From assembly GCF_013369385.1 (NCBI RefSeq), contig NZ_SZTO01000010.1, positions 248,001 through 312,000 on the forward strand: a stretch of 64,000 nucleotides of DNA, read 5' to 3'. The notes beneath the pieces were generated by a model. The model searched no databases and was not told the DNA's origin. It saw nothing but the letters and a program-made list of their open reading frames with translations. Below are positions 1 to 10,875 of the stretch, piece by piece. Each line of letters starts with the position of its first letter. The stretch's first letter is position 1. The position numbers were made by a program, and so were the translations under genes. Origin of the DNA: Vibrio sp. 05-20-BW147 (GTDB lineage: Bacteria; Pseudomonadota; Gammaproteobacteria; Enterobacterales; Vibrionaceae).

Positions 1-492
1 GATTATCAAGACAACTTGACGCTAAAAGATGGTGTTAACCAGATTGTGTTTAGGCTTGCTAATATTGTTAGAGAATCAGGTGGGCAAAAAACCAAATTCA
101 AATCCGAACCTTTGGTTGCTACATTCGATGCTGAAAACACCAAACTTGTATTAAAAGTCCCAAAGATTGAGACTTTTGATCAAGGCATGAAGTTTAACAA
201 TAGTCCAACATTTCAACTAATCGATTCGGAAAATATCGAACCGCCTTCACTTAAAAAAGGCCAAATTTCGATTGGATTTAAGCTAATGCCCGATATGGTC
301 CACGAGGTTGAGAAGTACAACATGAGCAAAGAAATTGCGAGCTTAAAAAACTTTTCATCATCGAAGAATACCACAAGCGGAAGCGAAACCGAATCAAGCT
401 CTAGTTATGAAGTCCTAAGAAATGCTTATGAGAATGCAACTCTAGAGGAAAAGAGAAAGTTCTTAACTTGGGCTATAAGCAACTTAGAATAA
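1..492 (+). CDS. Hypothetical protein, 3' part only (5' end outside window)
   Basis: The reading frame is open from base 1 (first codons Asp-Tyr-Gln-Asp-Asn) to a TAA at 490-492, so about 163 residues are visible and the true start lies upstream of the window. I do not recognise the family. The visible part has a mixed beta-rich stretch containing a run of Phe, Val and Ile residues, then a Ser/Thr/Glu-rich low-complexity linker (around residues 115-135), then a short charged helix ending in Leu-Glu. No transmembrane segment or catalytic motif is evident. Its base composition is clearly more AT-rich than the flagellar and metabolic genes downstream, which may indicate an accessory region to the left. 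The coding call is supported by the long open frame and a hairpin just after the stop. Confidence 0.6.
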   Translation, partial: DYQDNLTLKDGVNQIVFRLANIVRESGGQKTKFKSEPLVATFDAENTKLVLKVPKIETFDQGMKFNNSPTFQLIDSENIEPPSLKKGQISIGFKLMPDMVHEVEKYNMSKEIASLKNFSSSKNTTSGSETESSSSYEVLRNAYENATLEEKRKFLTWAISNLE

Positions 493-500
493 AACAACCA

Positions 501-526
501 GAGACATGAAATCATATTCATGTCTC
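501..526 (+). terminator. Hairpin after the partial gene, possible terminator
   Basis: A perfect 10-bp inverted repeat, GAGACATGAA and TTCATGTCTC, with a 6-base loop starts 9 bases after the stop codon. It is not followed by a strong T run on the plus strand, so it may be a weak or Rho-assisted terminator or an mRNA-stabilising hairpin. Confidence 0.4.
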
Positions 527-1014
527 CATTCAATCAAGAACAACACACCCATATTTAGCACATATGAATCGCTCTCATATCAAATCTCAACGATGAGTTA
601 TTATTATCACCTTCCTAACAAGTTCATGCTTTATATTTTTACTCAATTCGCAATTAAGTTAGAAGCCTAGAAAATTTCTAATATAGGCAGCGCCTTCCAT
701 TTTATGCGTACTTAATACACTATCTAATAAATAAATTAGTTCAGAATGAACTCAATCTCATAACAACTATCCGATAATCAAAAAATTACTCTATTCGACC
801 CTAAAAATGGTTATTACTTAATGTAACGTTTCATAATATGACTAAACCAAAAAAGATAATGTAGAATTTTCAAACAAATGCAAATCCGCTGTGGCACTTT
901 ACGAACGCTTGTGCACTATTCATCCAAATTAGCAGTTAGCTTAACTCAACATAGCTAACTACAAGAAACCATTCTAGATAAATGTGTAGACAATAGTGAC
1001 TTAAAAAAGGTAAC
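527..1014. other. AT-rich intergenic region, no gene seen
   Basis: About 490 bases of AT-rich DNA between the partial gene and the porin terminator. There is no open frame of convincing length on either strand, no tandem repeat and no clear structural RNA. I see nothing functional in it. Confidence 0.5.
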
Positions 1015-1041
1015 AAAAAAGCCAGCTTTTTGCTGGCTTTT
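1015..1041 (-). terminator. Rho-independent terminator of the porin gene
   Basis: GCCAGC and GCTGGC arms with a 5-base loop, flanked by an A run on the plus-strand left side (a U run in the minus-strand transcript) and TTTT on the right. It starts 24 bases after the porin stop codon and could also work on the plus strand. Confidence 0.85.
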
Positions 1042-1065
1042 CATTGGTATTAGCAAGAGATTGTA

Positions 1066-2184
1066 TTAGAAGTAGTATTCTAGACCAACACCCCAACCAA
1101 ACTCTGCATCAGAGTCATCTTTGGAGATCATGTATGGTCGAACATAAGCCAATGCAGAATCATCTAAGAAGTACATTGCTTGTGCAGACACAATGTAGTC
1201 GTTTGAACCTTTAACTTCTGTGCTGTCTAGCTCTGCGTCTAGGTTAGCCGCATAGTTCATCTTGAAGTTCCAGTTTTCCACACCTGAGTAGTATACACCC
1301 AGAGAGTAGCTGTTTTGAGCGATGTCGACACCAGTCAACTCAGGTCTTGCAACATCGGCTAGCACAACATCTTTGTACTCTGCTGATTCATTTTTAAACG
1401 CACCGTTGATGCCAAAGCCATCGAAGTGAAGCTCGAAACCGATGATAGCTGCCGTTGTATCAGATTTTGCAGAACCTTTAAGATTTTGAACACCTTGACC
1501 TGGATTTTGAGCCAACCACTGAGCGTATACTGAATCAAAAGTGCCAACGCTACGGTCTTGACCCACTTCGTAGCCAGCGTGAACAGTTAGAACGCCTTTA
1601 GTAAAGTGACCACCCAAGCTGTAGAAGTTAGAATCTTTATCAGATTCTGTACCACGACCTGCCGCTACGTTAAATGTGAAACCACCTAGATTTGCAGAAT
1701 CGTAACGCACCATGTTTGATTGACGGTCGTAGCGAGCACCACCGATGACATCGCCGCCCCAGTCAAAAATTGCACCTGCGCGTTGACCAGAATAAGGCCA
1801 GTCAATGATTTCATAAGTCGGAGTTAGTAAACGACCAGCGCGAATCTTACCACCGTTGTCAAACTCAAAACCAACGAAAGTATCACGTACACCTACACCA
1901 CTGGCTGCACCGGTGTCACCAACGTTACCACCTTCCATTTGCCAAATCAGTTTAGGACCGCGAGCAAGTTCTTTAGAGCCGCGAAGACCAAAACGTGATT
2001 CGTTTTCAAAGTTGATCGGTGCATCGCCGCCGCCAAGCTTGTGCTCACCAAACTGCCAAATAGAAAGAGCAACTTGGCCATAAAGGTCAACAGTGTCTGT
2101 AGCTGGTTTAGCTTGAACAGCACCAGAAATAGCTGCAGTTGCAACTGCTGCGCCGAGAAGAGTACGTTTAAACATTTTGTCCAT
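1066..2184 (-). CDS. Outer-membrane porin, probable chitoporin
   Basis: A 372-residue general-porin-type protein (Gram-negative porin family). The N-terminus MDKMFKRTLLGAAVATAAIS is a signal peptide with a probable cleavage after VQA. Next comes VDLYGQVALS, the typical first porin strand, and the protein ends in Tyr-Tyr-Phe, the C-terminal aromatic signature that BAM recognises. Residues 99-130 hold the RDTFVGFEF stretch and an RAGRLLTPTYE segment typical of the strand leading into constriction loop L3. The start is chosen because AGGAG lies 8 bases upstream; the second ATG (residue 4) is too far from it. As I recall, the porin gene beside ligA in V. cholerae is the chito-oligosaccharide porin, so a chitoporin role is plausible from synteny, but the specificity cannot be read from sequence alone. 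The long structured leader suggests post-transcriptional control. Confidence 0.85.
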   Translation of the reverse strand: MDKMFKRTLLGAAVATAAISGAVQAKPATDTVDLYGQVALSIWQFGEHKLGGGDAPINFENESRFGLRGSKELARGPKLIWQMEGGNVGDTGAASGVGVRDTFVGFEFDNGGKIRAGRLLTPTYEIIDWPYSGQRAGAIFDWGGDVIGGARYDRQSNMVRYDSANLGGFTFNVAAGRGTESDKDSNFYSLGGHFTKGVLTVHAGYEVGQDRSVGTFDSVYAQWLAQNPGQGVQNLKGSAKSDTTAAIIGFELHFDGFGINGAFKNESAEYKDVVLADVARPELTGVDIAQNSYSLGVYYSGVENWNFKMNYAANLDAELDSTEVKGSNDYIVSAQAMYFLDDSALAYVRPYMISKDDSDAEFGWGVGLEYYF

Positions 2185-2269
2185 GGAAAAAACTCCTAAA
2201 AATGGATATAGCTGTATTTTTTCATTCTCACCTTTAGTTGGCCGCCGAAGGGAGAACTCATTTCCTATT

Positions 2270-2303
2270 AAAAAACCTAATTAGTCCTAATTTTGGTTTT
2301 TTT
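2270..2303 (-). promoter_or_regulatory. Terminator-like hairpin in the porin upstream region
   Basis: A near-perfect inverted repeat with A6-CC at one end and GG-T6 at the other (core CTAATT/AATTAG) lies 86 bases before the porin start. On the minus strand it reads as a hairpin followed by TTTTTT, so it could attenuate porin transcription or end an upstream short transcript. A second imperfect hairpin (TTCTC/GAGAA arms) sits between it and the ribosome binding site. Confidence 0.45.
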
Positions 2304-2312
2304 ATTTCCTGC

Positions 2313-2327
2313 ATACACCGTGTGTAT
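2313..2327. promoter_or_regulatory. 15-bp palindrome upstream of the porin, possible operator
   Basis: ATACAC-CGT-GTGTAT is a perfect dyad about 130-143 bases upstream of the porin start codon. I do not recognise it as a known regulator site. The remaining DNA up to the ligA terminator (2328-2619) is AT-rich with no gene seen. Confidence 0.35.
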
Positions 2328-2618
2328 CCATGGCTCTTAGACTAACTTCGCGGCGTAAAACATCCAACAGGAACTTATTTTTTTTCTAAAAAAATATGAG
2401 CAAGACCAAATTTCATCAAACCAATATGATCTAGATCTAACTTTACACCCAAGCCAACCAGATCAGACAATCACTTAAAAAACAAAGCATTAAATAAATT
2501 CATTTGAATTGCATCGCAATAATTACGCAATTAGCAAACGTTTAGTCAACACGCGACTTTGCTCACGGTATATTTTTGTTGCGTCACATTCATCGTATTT
2601 AAATGATTTATTTCACAT

Positions 2619-2656
2619 AAAAAAATAACCCTCTAAAAGTTAATTTAGAGGGTTTT
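2619..2656 (-). terminator. Rho-independent terminator of ligA
   Basis: ACCCTCTAAA and TTTAGAGGGT arms, with a run of seven A on the plus strand that becomes the U tract for the minus-strand ligA transcript. It begins about 25 bases after the ligA stop. Confidence 0.85.
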
Positions 2657-2680
2657 AGATTGTTTTATTGCACTTTTAAA

Positions 2681-4705
<2,025 letters not shown>

Positions 4706-4712
4706 TCACGAT

Positions 4713-4736
4713 AAAAAAGGGCTCCTTAGGGAGCCC
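4713..4736 (-). terminator. Intrinsic terminator between zipA and ligA
   Basis: GGGCTCC and GGAGCCC arms with a 4-base loop, followed in the minus-strand direction by a run of six T. It sits 19 bases past the zipA stop and ends 23 bases before the ligA start, so ligA is either expressed by read-through or has a promoter inside zipA. Confidence 0.85.
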
Positions 4737-4754
4737 TGATGGGATAAATGAAGC

Positions 4755-5684
4755 TTAAGCTTTTGACGCTTTGAACTCAACTATTTGCCTTCTGTAACCC
4801 GCCAATCGATCGGGCGTCATAAGATTGCGCTTATCATCAAGCACATTTCCACCGAGATCATCCGCGATTTTCTGCGCGGTTTTAAGCATTAAGTTAAAGT
4901 TTTGATCTGCCTCACCATAGCAAGGTAGGGTCATAAAGAATGAGATGCCTTTCGTGGTGAAATCAGCAGGATCATTATGCTTCAGTGTCCCTGGATGCAT
5001 CATGTTGGCGACACTGAAGAGCACTTTGCCCGTGCCCGACATATCGAGGTGTCTGTGGAAAATATCCATCTCACCATAGACCAGTCCATTTTGTTGTATG
5101 CTATCAAACAGTTTCGTGCCCACAAAAGGAGACTCTCCTGCACAATGAACATTCAACACGATCACTTGCAACTCTTCTTCTGTTGTTTCGGTGACGGGTT
5201 CTTGCACATCCATGCTCTCTGCCACTTCCGTTGGCATTACGTTATCAGTATCTAGCTCTCTCTGTTGACTGAACGTCGGTGTTTCCAATGGCAAAGCATC
5301 TTCAACCTTAGGCTGTACTTTTATAGCATCATCTACGGTGTTTACTTCAGGCTCAAATTTCGGATGAGCAAATTTGTTTTCTTTACTATCCAAAACGGGA
5401 AGATCATCAATAAGCGGGTCACTTATCACAGGCTCCGCTGCGAAAGGTCTGTCTTCTTCAAAAGCGGGCTCTTTGCGTTCTTTACGAATAATTTCATAAT
5501 CGTCCTCAGGCGCAACATAACTTTCTGTAGATTGAGACTCGCTCTCACTTAAATCGAGTTTGCTAAGTGGCTTATCGCCAAACTTTGCTTTTCCTTCTTT
5601 TTTGCTTGTCCAAAGTCCATGAAATAGCAGCGCAATGATCGCCAATGCGCCAACAACAATGAGTACGAATCGCAATTCCTGCAT
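4755..5684 (-). CDS. zipA: Cell-division protein ZipA
   Basis: 309 residues. ZipA is an inner-membrane protein that tethers and bundles FtsZ at the division site. Visible features are a single N-terminal membrane segment (residues about 4-26, [20 protein letters not shown]), a short basic stretch, a long acidic and proline-containing linker (about 30-170), and a conserved C-terminal FtsZ-binding domain beginning near [14 protein letters not shown] and ending near residue 305. The order zipA then ligA matches E. coli. It is divergent from cysZ. Confidence 0.95.
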   Translation of the reverse strand: MQELRFVLIVVGALAIIALLFHGLWTSKKEGKAKFGDKPLSKLDLSESESQSTESYVAPEDDYEIIRKERKEPAFEEDRPFAAEPVISDPLIDDLPVLDSKENKFAHPKFEPEVNTVDDAIKVQPKVEDALPLETPTFSQQRELDTDNVMPTEVAESMDVQEPVTETTEEELQVIVLNVHCAGESPFVGTKLFDSIQQNGLVYGEMDIFHRHLDMSGTGKVLFSVANMMHPGTLKHNDPADFTTKGISFFMTLPCYGEADQNFNLMLKTAQKIADDLGGNVLDDKRNLMTPDRLAGYRRQIVEFKASKA

Positions 5685-5887
5685 TTTTTACTCTCATAAT
5701 TACAGAGACACACAAAAACCTGTGACTCTCTCAACCGACATAGATTTCGTTACTTTACCAAAGTTATCGAAAGAGTTAGAACAAATTAATGTTAGAAGTT
5801 CCACCTTTGGTGTGATTTCTTGCACGCTTTTTTTCTTTTGCTAGTGAGGTACAATGAAGACATCCAATTCTTAACAAGAACAATGAG

Positions 5888-6628
5888 ATGACCACAACGT
5901 ACAAAAAACGAAGCGGATTTGGCTATTTTTTTTATGGGCTAGAGCTAGCATTATCACCTGGAGTAAAGAGATTTATCATCATGCCGCTCCTTGCCAACAT
6001 CCTTTTAGTCGGTGGCGCACTCTTCTATCTCTTCTCCAACCTCAGTATTTGGATTGAAGGTTGGATCGGCCAATTGCCCGATTTTCTCTCTTGGCTAAGT
6101 TACCTGTTGTGGCCTCTATTGGCGCTGACGCTCATAGCAACCTTTTCTTATTTCTTTAGCACCTTGGCTAATTTCATAGCGGCACCATTTAATGGCCTCC
6201 TTGCAGACAAAGTGGAAGAAAAACTTACTGGGCAAAAAAGTAACCACGATGGTTTTTTTGACGTCATTAAAGATGTCCCTCGCGTCTTGGCTCGCGAATG
6301 GCGCAAACTGCTTTACGTGCTCCCTAAAGCGATCGGTTTGTTCTTACTGCTACTCATCCCCGCTTTAGGCCAAACCGTCGCGCCCATTCTGTGGTTTGTT
6401 TTCACCGCTTGGATACTCGCCATCCAATATTGTGACTATCCATTTGATAATCACAAAGTGCCATTCAATGACATGCGAAATACTTTGAAACAAAACCAAT
6501 CTAAGGCCTATACATTTGGTGCCATGGTCTCCCTGTGTACTTCTATCCCTATTCTTAATCTGATTATCATGCCCGTCGCGGTATGCGGTGCAACAGCAAT
6601 GTGGGTACATGAGTTCAAACAGAAATGA
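5888..6628 (+). CDS. cysZ: Sulfate transporter CysZ
   Basis: 246 residues, inner-membrane protein with several hydrophobic segments (around residues 26-50, 68-100, 145-175 and 205-235). CysZ mediates sulfate uptake for cysteine synthesis. The N-terminal RSGFGYFFYGLELALSPGVK and the LAREWRKLLYVLPK segment are characteristic of the family. It lies 158 bases upstream of cysK, the conserved cysZ-cysK pairing, but a terminator-like hairpin separates them, so cysK probably has its own promoter. Confidence 0.95.
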   Translation: MTTTYKKRSGFGYFFYGLELALSPGVKRFIIMPLLANILLVGGALFYLFSNLSIWIEGWIGQLPDFLSWLSYLLWPLLALTLIATFSYFFSTLANFIAAPFNGLLADKVEEKLTGQKSNHDGFFDVIKDVPRVLAREWRKLLYVLPKAIGLFLLLLIPALGQTVAPILWFVFTAWILAIQYCDYPFDNHKVPFNDMRNTLKQNQSKAYTFGAMVSLCTSIPILNLIIMPVAVCGATAMWVHEFKQK

Positions 6629-6636
6629 TTTTGCTA

Positions 6637-6674
6637 GTGGTCACCCTCACTCGATGTGGTGGCCACACTTTTTC
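6637..6674 (+). terminator. Terminator after cysZ
   Basis: GTGGTCACC and GGTGGCCAC form a 9-bp stem (one G-T pair) with a 12-base loop, followed by ACTTTTTC. It starts 9 bases after the cysZ stop. Confidence 0.65.
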
Positions 6675-6786
6675 TCCCAGATGCTATCACTCTCATAAGA
6701 TATAACTATTTAATCCTTTTCCCTTTGAATTATCAGTCATATCCTTCTAACCGTATTCACTAAACGTGTAATGAAGGAACATCACT

Positions 6787-7755
6787 ATGAGCAAAATCTA
6801 CGAAGACAACTCTCTGACTATTGGCAATACTCCACTGGTTCGTTTGAACAAAGTAAGTAACGGCAAAGTATTGGCTAAAATCGAAGCACGCAACCCTAGC
6901 TTCAGTGTTAAGTGCCGTATTGGTGCAAACATGATTTGGGAAGCAGAGAAAGAAGGCAAACTAAAACCAGGAGTTGAATTGGTAGAGCCAACCAGCGGCA
7001 ATACAGGTGTTGCTCTCGCGTTTGTGGCTGCCGCTCGTGGTTACAAGCTAACGCTAACCATGCCGGAATCAATGAGCTTGGAGCGCCGTAAACTGCTCAA
7101 AGCACTAGGTGCAAACTTAGAGCTAACAGAAGCAGCAAAAGGTATGAAGGGTGCCATTGCAAAGGCAGAAGAAATTGTTGCAAGCAATCCTGAAAAATAT
7201 TTGCTATTGCAGCAGTTTAACAACCCTGCAAACCCACAAATTCACGAAAAGACCACTGGCCCTGAGATCTGGGAAGCGACAGATGGTGCCGTTGACGTGT
7301 TGGTAGCTGGCGTTGGTACTGGTGGTACTATTACCGGGACAAGTCGCTACATCAAAGGTGAAAAAGGCAAGCAAATCATCTCTGTCGCTGTTGAGCCAGC
7401 AGAGTCTCCAGTGATTACGCAAGCCATCGCAGGTGAAGAGATTAAGCCAGCACCACACAAAATCCAAGGTATCGGCGCAGGTTTCATTCCTGGTAACCTT
7501 GATTTGTCACTGATTGACCGTGTTGAGAAAGTGACATCGGAAGAAGCGATTGAAATGGCGCGCCGCCTCATGGAAGAAGAAGGCATTTTGGCGGGAATTT
7601 CATCAGGCGCGGCTGTAGTTGCAGCAAACCGCTTGGCAGAACTTCCTGAATTTGAAGGAAAAACCATTGTTACTGTACTTCCAAGCTCTGGTGAACGTTA
7701 CCTAAGTACCGCACTGTTTGCTGGCATCTTTACTGAGAAAGAGAACCAACAGTAA
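6787..7755 (+). CDS. cysK: Cysteine synthase A (O-acetylserine sulfhydrylase)
   Basis: 322 residues, the usual length. It makes L-cysteine from O-acetyl-L-serine and sulfide using pyridoxal phosphate. Lys42 in SVKCRIG is the cofactor Schiff-base lysine. TSGNTG (69-74) binds the substrate carboxylate, and GTGGTITG forms the phosphate-binding glycine loop. The [14 protein letters not shown] segment is typical of CysK rather than CysM. AAGGA sits 7 bases before the ATG. Confidence 0.97.
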   Translation: MSKIYEDNSLTIGNTPLVRLNKVSNGKVLAKIEARNPSFSVKCRIGANMIWEAEKEGKLKPGVELVEPTSGNTGVALAFVAAARGYKLTLTMPESMSLERRKLLKALGANLELTEAAKGMKGAIAKAEEIVASNPEKYLLLQQFNNPANPQIHEKTTGPEIWEATDGAVDVLVAGVGTGGTITGTSRYIKGEKGKQIISVAVEPAESPVITQAIAGEEIKPAPHKIQGIGAGFIPGNLDLSLIDRVEKVTSEEAIEMARRLMEEEGILAGISSGAAVVAANRLAELPEFEGKTIVTVLPSSGERYLSTALFAGIFTEKENQQ

Positions 7756-7781
7756 TACGGGTTTAAATCAATTTTTCGTTC

Positions 7782-7808
7782 AAAAAAGCCCCATACAGGG
7801 GCTTTTTT
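7782..7808 (+). terminator. Rho-independent terminator of cysK
   Basis: AAAAAAGCCCC and GGGGCTTTTTT arms with a 5-base loop, 26 bases after the cysK stop. Confidence 0.9.
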
Positions 7809-7888
7809 GTTGATCCTTGCCTCACCTTTGGTAATATCAGGGTGTTTTATTTTTAGCTTCAAAATAAAGAAGCGATAAAGAAAGTTTT

Positions 7889-7916
7889 TTGACATTTGTG
7901 CAACAATGCATAAAGC
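7889..7916 (+). promoter_or_regulatory. Putative promoter of ptsHI
   Basis: A perfect TTGACA (7889-7894) is followed after 16 bases by TAAAGC, a poor -10. It would give a leader of about 125 bases before ptsH. Other weak -10 candidates (TATTAC near 7918) are close by, so the exact start is uncertain. Confidence 0.4.
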
Positions 7917-8049
7917 GTATTACATAAACTTTTGACTCGTATCAGCTTCGACACGCTTGCTCCCCCCGAGCTCTGGCGCGGTTCAAGTAAAGCGGTTAAG
8001 CTAAAACGAGTCTTGACTAACAAAAATACATTCAATTGGGGTATATCAC

Positions 8050-8307
8050 ATGTACGAGAAGAAAGTAGAAATCACAGCAGAAAATGGCCTTCACACTCGC
8101 CCAGCTGCTCAATTCGTAAAAGAAGCAAAAGCTTTTGACGCGGATATCACTGTGACTTCTAACGGCAAAAGCGCAAGCGCTAAAAGTCTGTTCAAACTAC
8201 AAACTTTAGGTCTTGTAAAAGGCACTGTAGTTACAATCTCTGCTGAAGGCCCACAAGCACAGCAAGCAGTTGATCACCTAGTTGCTCTAATGGATCAACT
8301 ACACTAA
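8050..8307 (+). CDS. ptsH: Phosphocarrier protein HPr
   Basis: 85 residues, same length as E. coli HPr. It carries phosphate from enzyme I to the sugar-specific IIA domains of the phosphotransferase system. His15 in GLHTRPA is the phosphorylated residue and Arg17 the conserved active-site partner. Ser46 lies in the SAKSLF segment. First gene of ptsH-ptsI-crr. A strong hairpin in the ptsH-ptsI gap may let HPr be made in excess. Confidence 0.97.
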   Translation: MYEKKVEITAENGLHTRPAAQFVKEAKAFDADITVTSNGKSASAKSLFKLQTLGLVKGTVVTISAEGPQAQQAVDHLVALMDQLH

Positions 8308-8320
8308 TCAATGTATTGCT

Positions 8321-8356
8321 CAAAGCCATTTAGCTCACACTAAATGGCTTTGTTCA
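8321..8356 (+). terminator. Hairpin between ptsH and ptsI (partial terminator)
   Basis: CAAAGCCATTTAG and CTAAATGGCTTTG make a perfect 13-bp stem with a 6-base loop, followed only by TTC, so termination is probably partial. It lies 14 bases after ptsH and 92 bases before ptsI. Confidence 0.6.
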
Positions 8357-8443
8357 AAATACTACCGATTAGTCAGCTACAATTTTTCGTTAGCGATTTA
8401 GTCACACATTCCCGTTTACGTTTGACCAACTTAAGGTAAGGCT

Positions 8444-10168
8444 ATGATTTCAGGCATCCTGGCATCTCCTGGTATTGCAATTGGTAAAGCACTACTACTT
8501 CAAGAAGATGAAATTGTCCTAAACACTAACACTATCACCGAAGCTCAAGTAGAAGCTGAAGTTCAGCGTTTCTACGATGCGCGCAGCAAATCTTCTGCAC
8601 AGCTAGAAACAATCAAGCAGAAAGCGCTAGAGACGTTCGGTGAAGAGAAGGAAGCGATCTTCGAAGGTCACATCATGCTTCTTGAAGATGAAGAGCTAGA
8701 GGAAGAAATCCTAGCGCTCATCAAAAAAGAGAAGATGAGTGCAGACAATGCGATTTACACCGTTATCGAAGAGCAAGCAACCGCTCTAGAATCTCTTGAT
8801 GATGAATACCTGAAGGAACGTGCTACTGACATCCGCGATATCGGTTCTCGTTTTGTCAAAAATGCTCTTGGTATCAACATTGTTTCGCTAAGTGATATCA
8901 ACGAACAAGTTATCTTGGTGGCTTACGACCTCACTCCATCTGAAACAGCACAAATCAACCTAGATTACGTTCTTGGTTTCGCTTGTGACATCGGTGGTCG
9001 TACATCACACACTTCAATCATGGCTCGCTCACTTGAGCTTCCTGCGATTGTTGGTACAAACGACATTACAAAGAAAGTTAAGAATGGCGACATGCTGATT
9101 CTTGACGCAATGAACAACAAAATTATCGTTAATCCTTCTGAAGCTCAGATTGAAGAAGCGAAAGCTGTAAAAGCCTCGTTCCTAGCTGAAAAAGAAGAGT
9201 TAGCAAAACTGAAAGATCTGCATGCAGAAACTCTAGACGGTCACCGTGTAGAAGTATGTGGCAACATCGGTACAGTTAAAGATTGTGACGGCATCATCCG
9301 TAACGGTGGTGAAGGTGTTGGTCTCTACCGTACAGAGTTCCTCTTCATGGATCGTGATGCGCTACCAACTGAAGAAGAACAGTACGTAGCCTACAAAGAA
9401 GTTGCTGAAGCAATGGAAGGTCAAGCTGTCATTATCCGTACAATGGATATCGGTGGTGATAAAGATCTACCATACATGGATCTTCCAAAAGAGATGAACC
9501 CATTCCTAGGCTGGCGTGCAGTTCGCATCAGCTTAGATCGTCGTGAAATTCTTCGTGACCAGCTACGTGGTATCCTACGTGCTTCAGCACACGGTAAACT
9601 GCGTATCATGTTCCCAATGATCATCTCTGTTGAAGAAATTCGCGCGCTGAAAGAAGCGATCGAAGAGTACAAAGCAGAACTTCGCGCAGAAGGTCTTGCG
9701 TTCGACGAAAATATCGAAATCGGTGTTATGGTTGAAACACCAGCTGCTGCAGCAATCGCTCACCATTTAGCGAAGGAAGTGTCTTTCTTCTCTATTGGTA
9801 CTAACGACTTAACTCAGTACACACTCGCCGTAGACCGTGGTAACGAGATGATTTCTCACCTTTACAACCCACTGTCACCAGCTGTACTAACGGTTATCAA
9901 GCAAGTGATTGATGCTTCTCACGCAGAAGGTAAGTGGACCGGTATGTGTGGTGAACTAGCAGGTGATGAGCGTGCAACCCTACTACTATTGGGTATGGGC
10001 CTTGATGAGTTCTCTATGAGCGGCATTTCTATTCCTAAAGTGAAGAAAGTGATCCGCAATGCAAACTTCGCTGCAGTAAAAGCAATGGCTGAAGAAGCTC
10101 TGTCATTACCAACCGCAGCAGAAATTGAAGCATGTGTAGAAAAATTCATTGCAGAGCACTCTAAGTAA
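8444..10168 (+). CDS. ptsI: PTS enzyme I (phosphoenolpyruvate-protein phosphotransferase)
   Basis: 574 residues. Enzyme I takes phosphate from phosphoenolpyruvate and passes it to HPr. His189 in [12 protein letters not shown] is the phosphorylated histidine, at the same position as in E. coli. [12 protein letters not shown] is the PEP-binding signature in the TIM-barrel C-terminal half, and [11 protein letters not shown] and GMCGELAGD are the metal and PEP contacts with the catalytic cysteine. A good ribosome site (AAGGTAAGG) precedes the ATG. Confidence 0.97.
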   Translation: MISGILASPGIAIGKALLLQEDEIVLNTNTITEAQVEAEVQRFYDARSKSSAQLETIKQKALETFGEEKEAIFEGHIMLLEDEELEEEILALIKKEKMSADNAIYTVIEEQATALESLDDEYLKERATDIRDIGSRFVKNALGINIVSLSDINEQVILVAYDLTPSETAQINLDYVLGFACDIGGRTSHTSIMARSLELPAIVGTNDITKKVKNGDMLILDAMNNKIIVNPSEAQIEEAKAVKASFLAEKEELAKLKDLHAETLDGHRVEVCGNIGTVKDCDGIIRNGGEGVGLYRTEFLFMDRDALPTEEEQYVAYKEVAEAMEGQAVIIRTMDIGGDKDLPYMDLPKEMNPFLGWRAVRISLDRREILRDQLRGILRASAHGKLRIMFPMIISVEEIRALKEAIEEYKAELRAEGLAFDENIEIGVMVETPAAAAIAHHLAKEVSFFSIGTNDLTQYTLAVDRGNEMISHLYNPLSPAVLTVIKQVIDASHAEGKWTGMCGELAGDERATLLLLGMGLDEFSMSGISIPKVKKVIRNANFAAVKAMAEEALSLPTAAEIEACVEKFIAEHSK

Positions 10169-10200
10169 TCTGCTGACCAATTTTCGAGTCTAAATAATAT

Positions 10201-10251
10201 GTTAGGCGGCTAAAAAAAGTCGTCTAACTACTCGGATTGGTATACTATAAT
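10201..10251 (+). promoter_or_regulatory. Hairpin and putative internal promoter before crr
   Basis: GTTAGGCGGCT (10201-10211) and AGTCGTCTAAC (10218-10228) form an 11-bp stem with a six-A loop and no T run. It is followed by a perfect TATAAT at 10246-10251 with a poor -35. The pair looks like an mRNA-processing or stability hairpin plus a separate crr promoter. Confidence 0.45.
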
Positions 10252-10288
10252 TCGACAGAATAAAACTAAACCTTAGGAGCATGACACA

Positions 10289-10798
10289 ATGGGTCTGTTT
10301 GACAAACTTAAGAAGCTTGTATCTGATGATAGCGCTAGCGCCGGTGCAATCGAAATTATCGCACCTTTGTCTGGTGAGATCGTAAACATCGAAGATGTGC
10401 CAGACGTTGTTTTTGCTGAAAAGATCGTTGGTGATGGTATTGCTATCAAACCAACAGGCAACAAAATGGTAGCTCCTGTAAACGGTACTATCGGTAAGAT
10501 CTTCGAAACAAACCACGCTTTCTCTATCGAGTCTGACGATGGTGTTGAGCTGTTTGTTCACTTTGGTATCGACACCGTTGAACTAAAAGGCGAAGGCTTC
10601 ACTCGTATCGCAGAAGAAGGTCAAACTGTTAAAGCTGGTGATACTGTCGTTGAGTTCGATCTCGCTCTTCTGGAAGAGAAAGCAAAATCAACGCTAACTC
10701 CAGTTGTTATCTCTAACATGGACGAAATCAAAGAGCTGAACAAGCTTTCTGGTTCTGTTGTTGTTGGTGAAACACCAGTTCTACGTGTAACTAAGTAA
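10289..10798 (+). CDS. crr: PTS glucose-specific enzyme IIA (EIIA-Glc)
   Basis: 169 residues, same size as E. coli Crr. It transfers phosphate from HPr to membrane IIB/IIC permeases lacking their own IIA, and it regulates adenylate cyclase and non-PTS permeases. The two active-site histidines are His76 (ETNHAFS) and His91 (LFVHFGID), the latter being phosphorylated. An N-terminal amphipathic helix ([10 protein letters not shown]) matches the membrane-association helix. Last gene of the pts operon. The NagE in this window lacks a IIA domain and is a likely partner. Confidence 0.97.
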   Translation: MGLFDKLKKLVSDDSASAGAIEIIAPLSGEIVNIEDVPDVVFAEKIVGDGIAIKPTGNKMVAPVNGTIGKIFETNHAFSIESDDGVELFVHFGIDTVELKGEGFTRIAEEGQTVKAGDTVVEFDLALLEEKAKSTLTPVVISNMDEIKELNKLSGSVVVGETPVLRVTK

Positions 10799-10828
10799 TT
10801 ACTACTTAGTTAGCAGAAAAACAGTTAA

Positions 10829-10860
10829 CAAAAAAACGCTGCCATTGGCAGCGTTTTTTA
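10829..10860. terminator. Bidirectional terminator between crr and flaE
   Basis: AAAAAACGCTGCC and GGCAGCGTTTTTT arms with A runs on one side and T runs on the other, midway between two convergent genes. Confidence 0.9.
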
Positions 10861-10875
10861 TTTTTTGCGAGCAAT

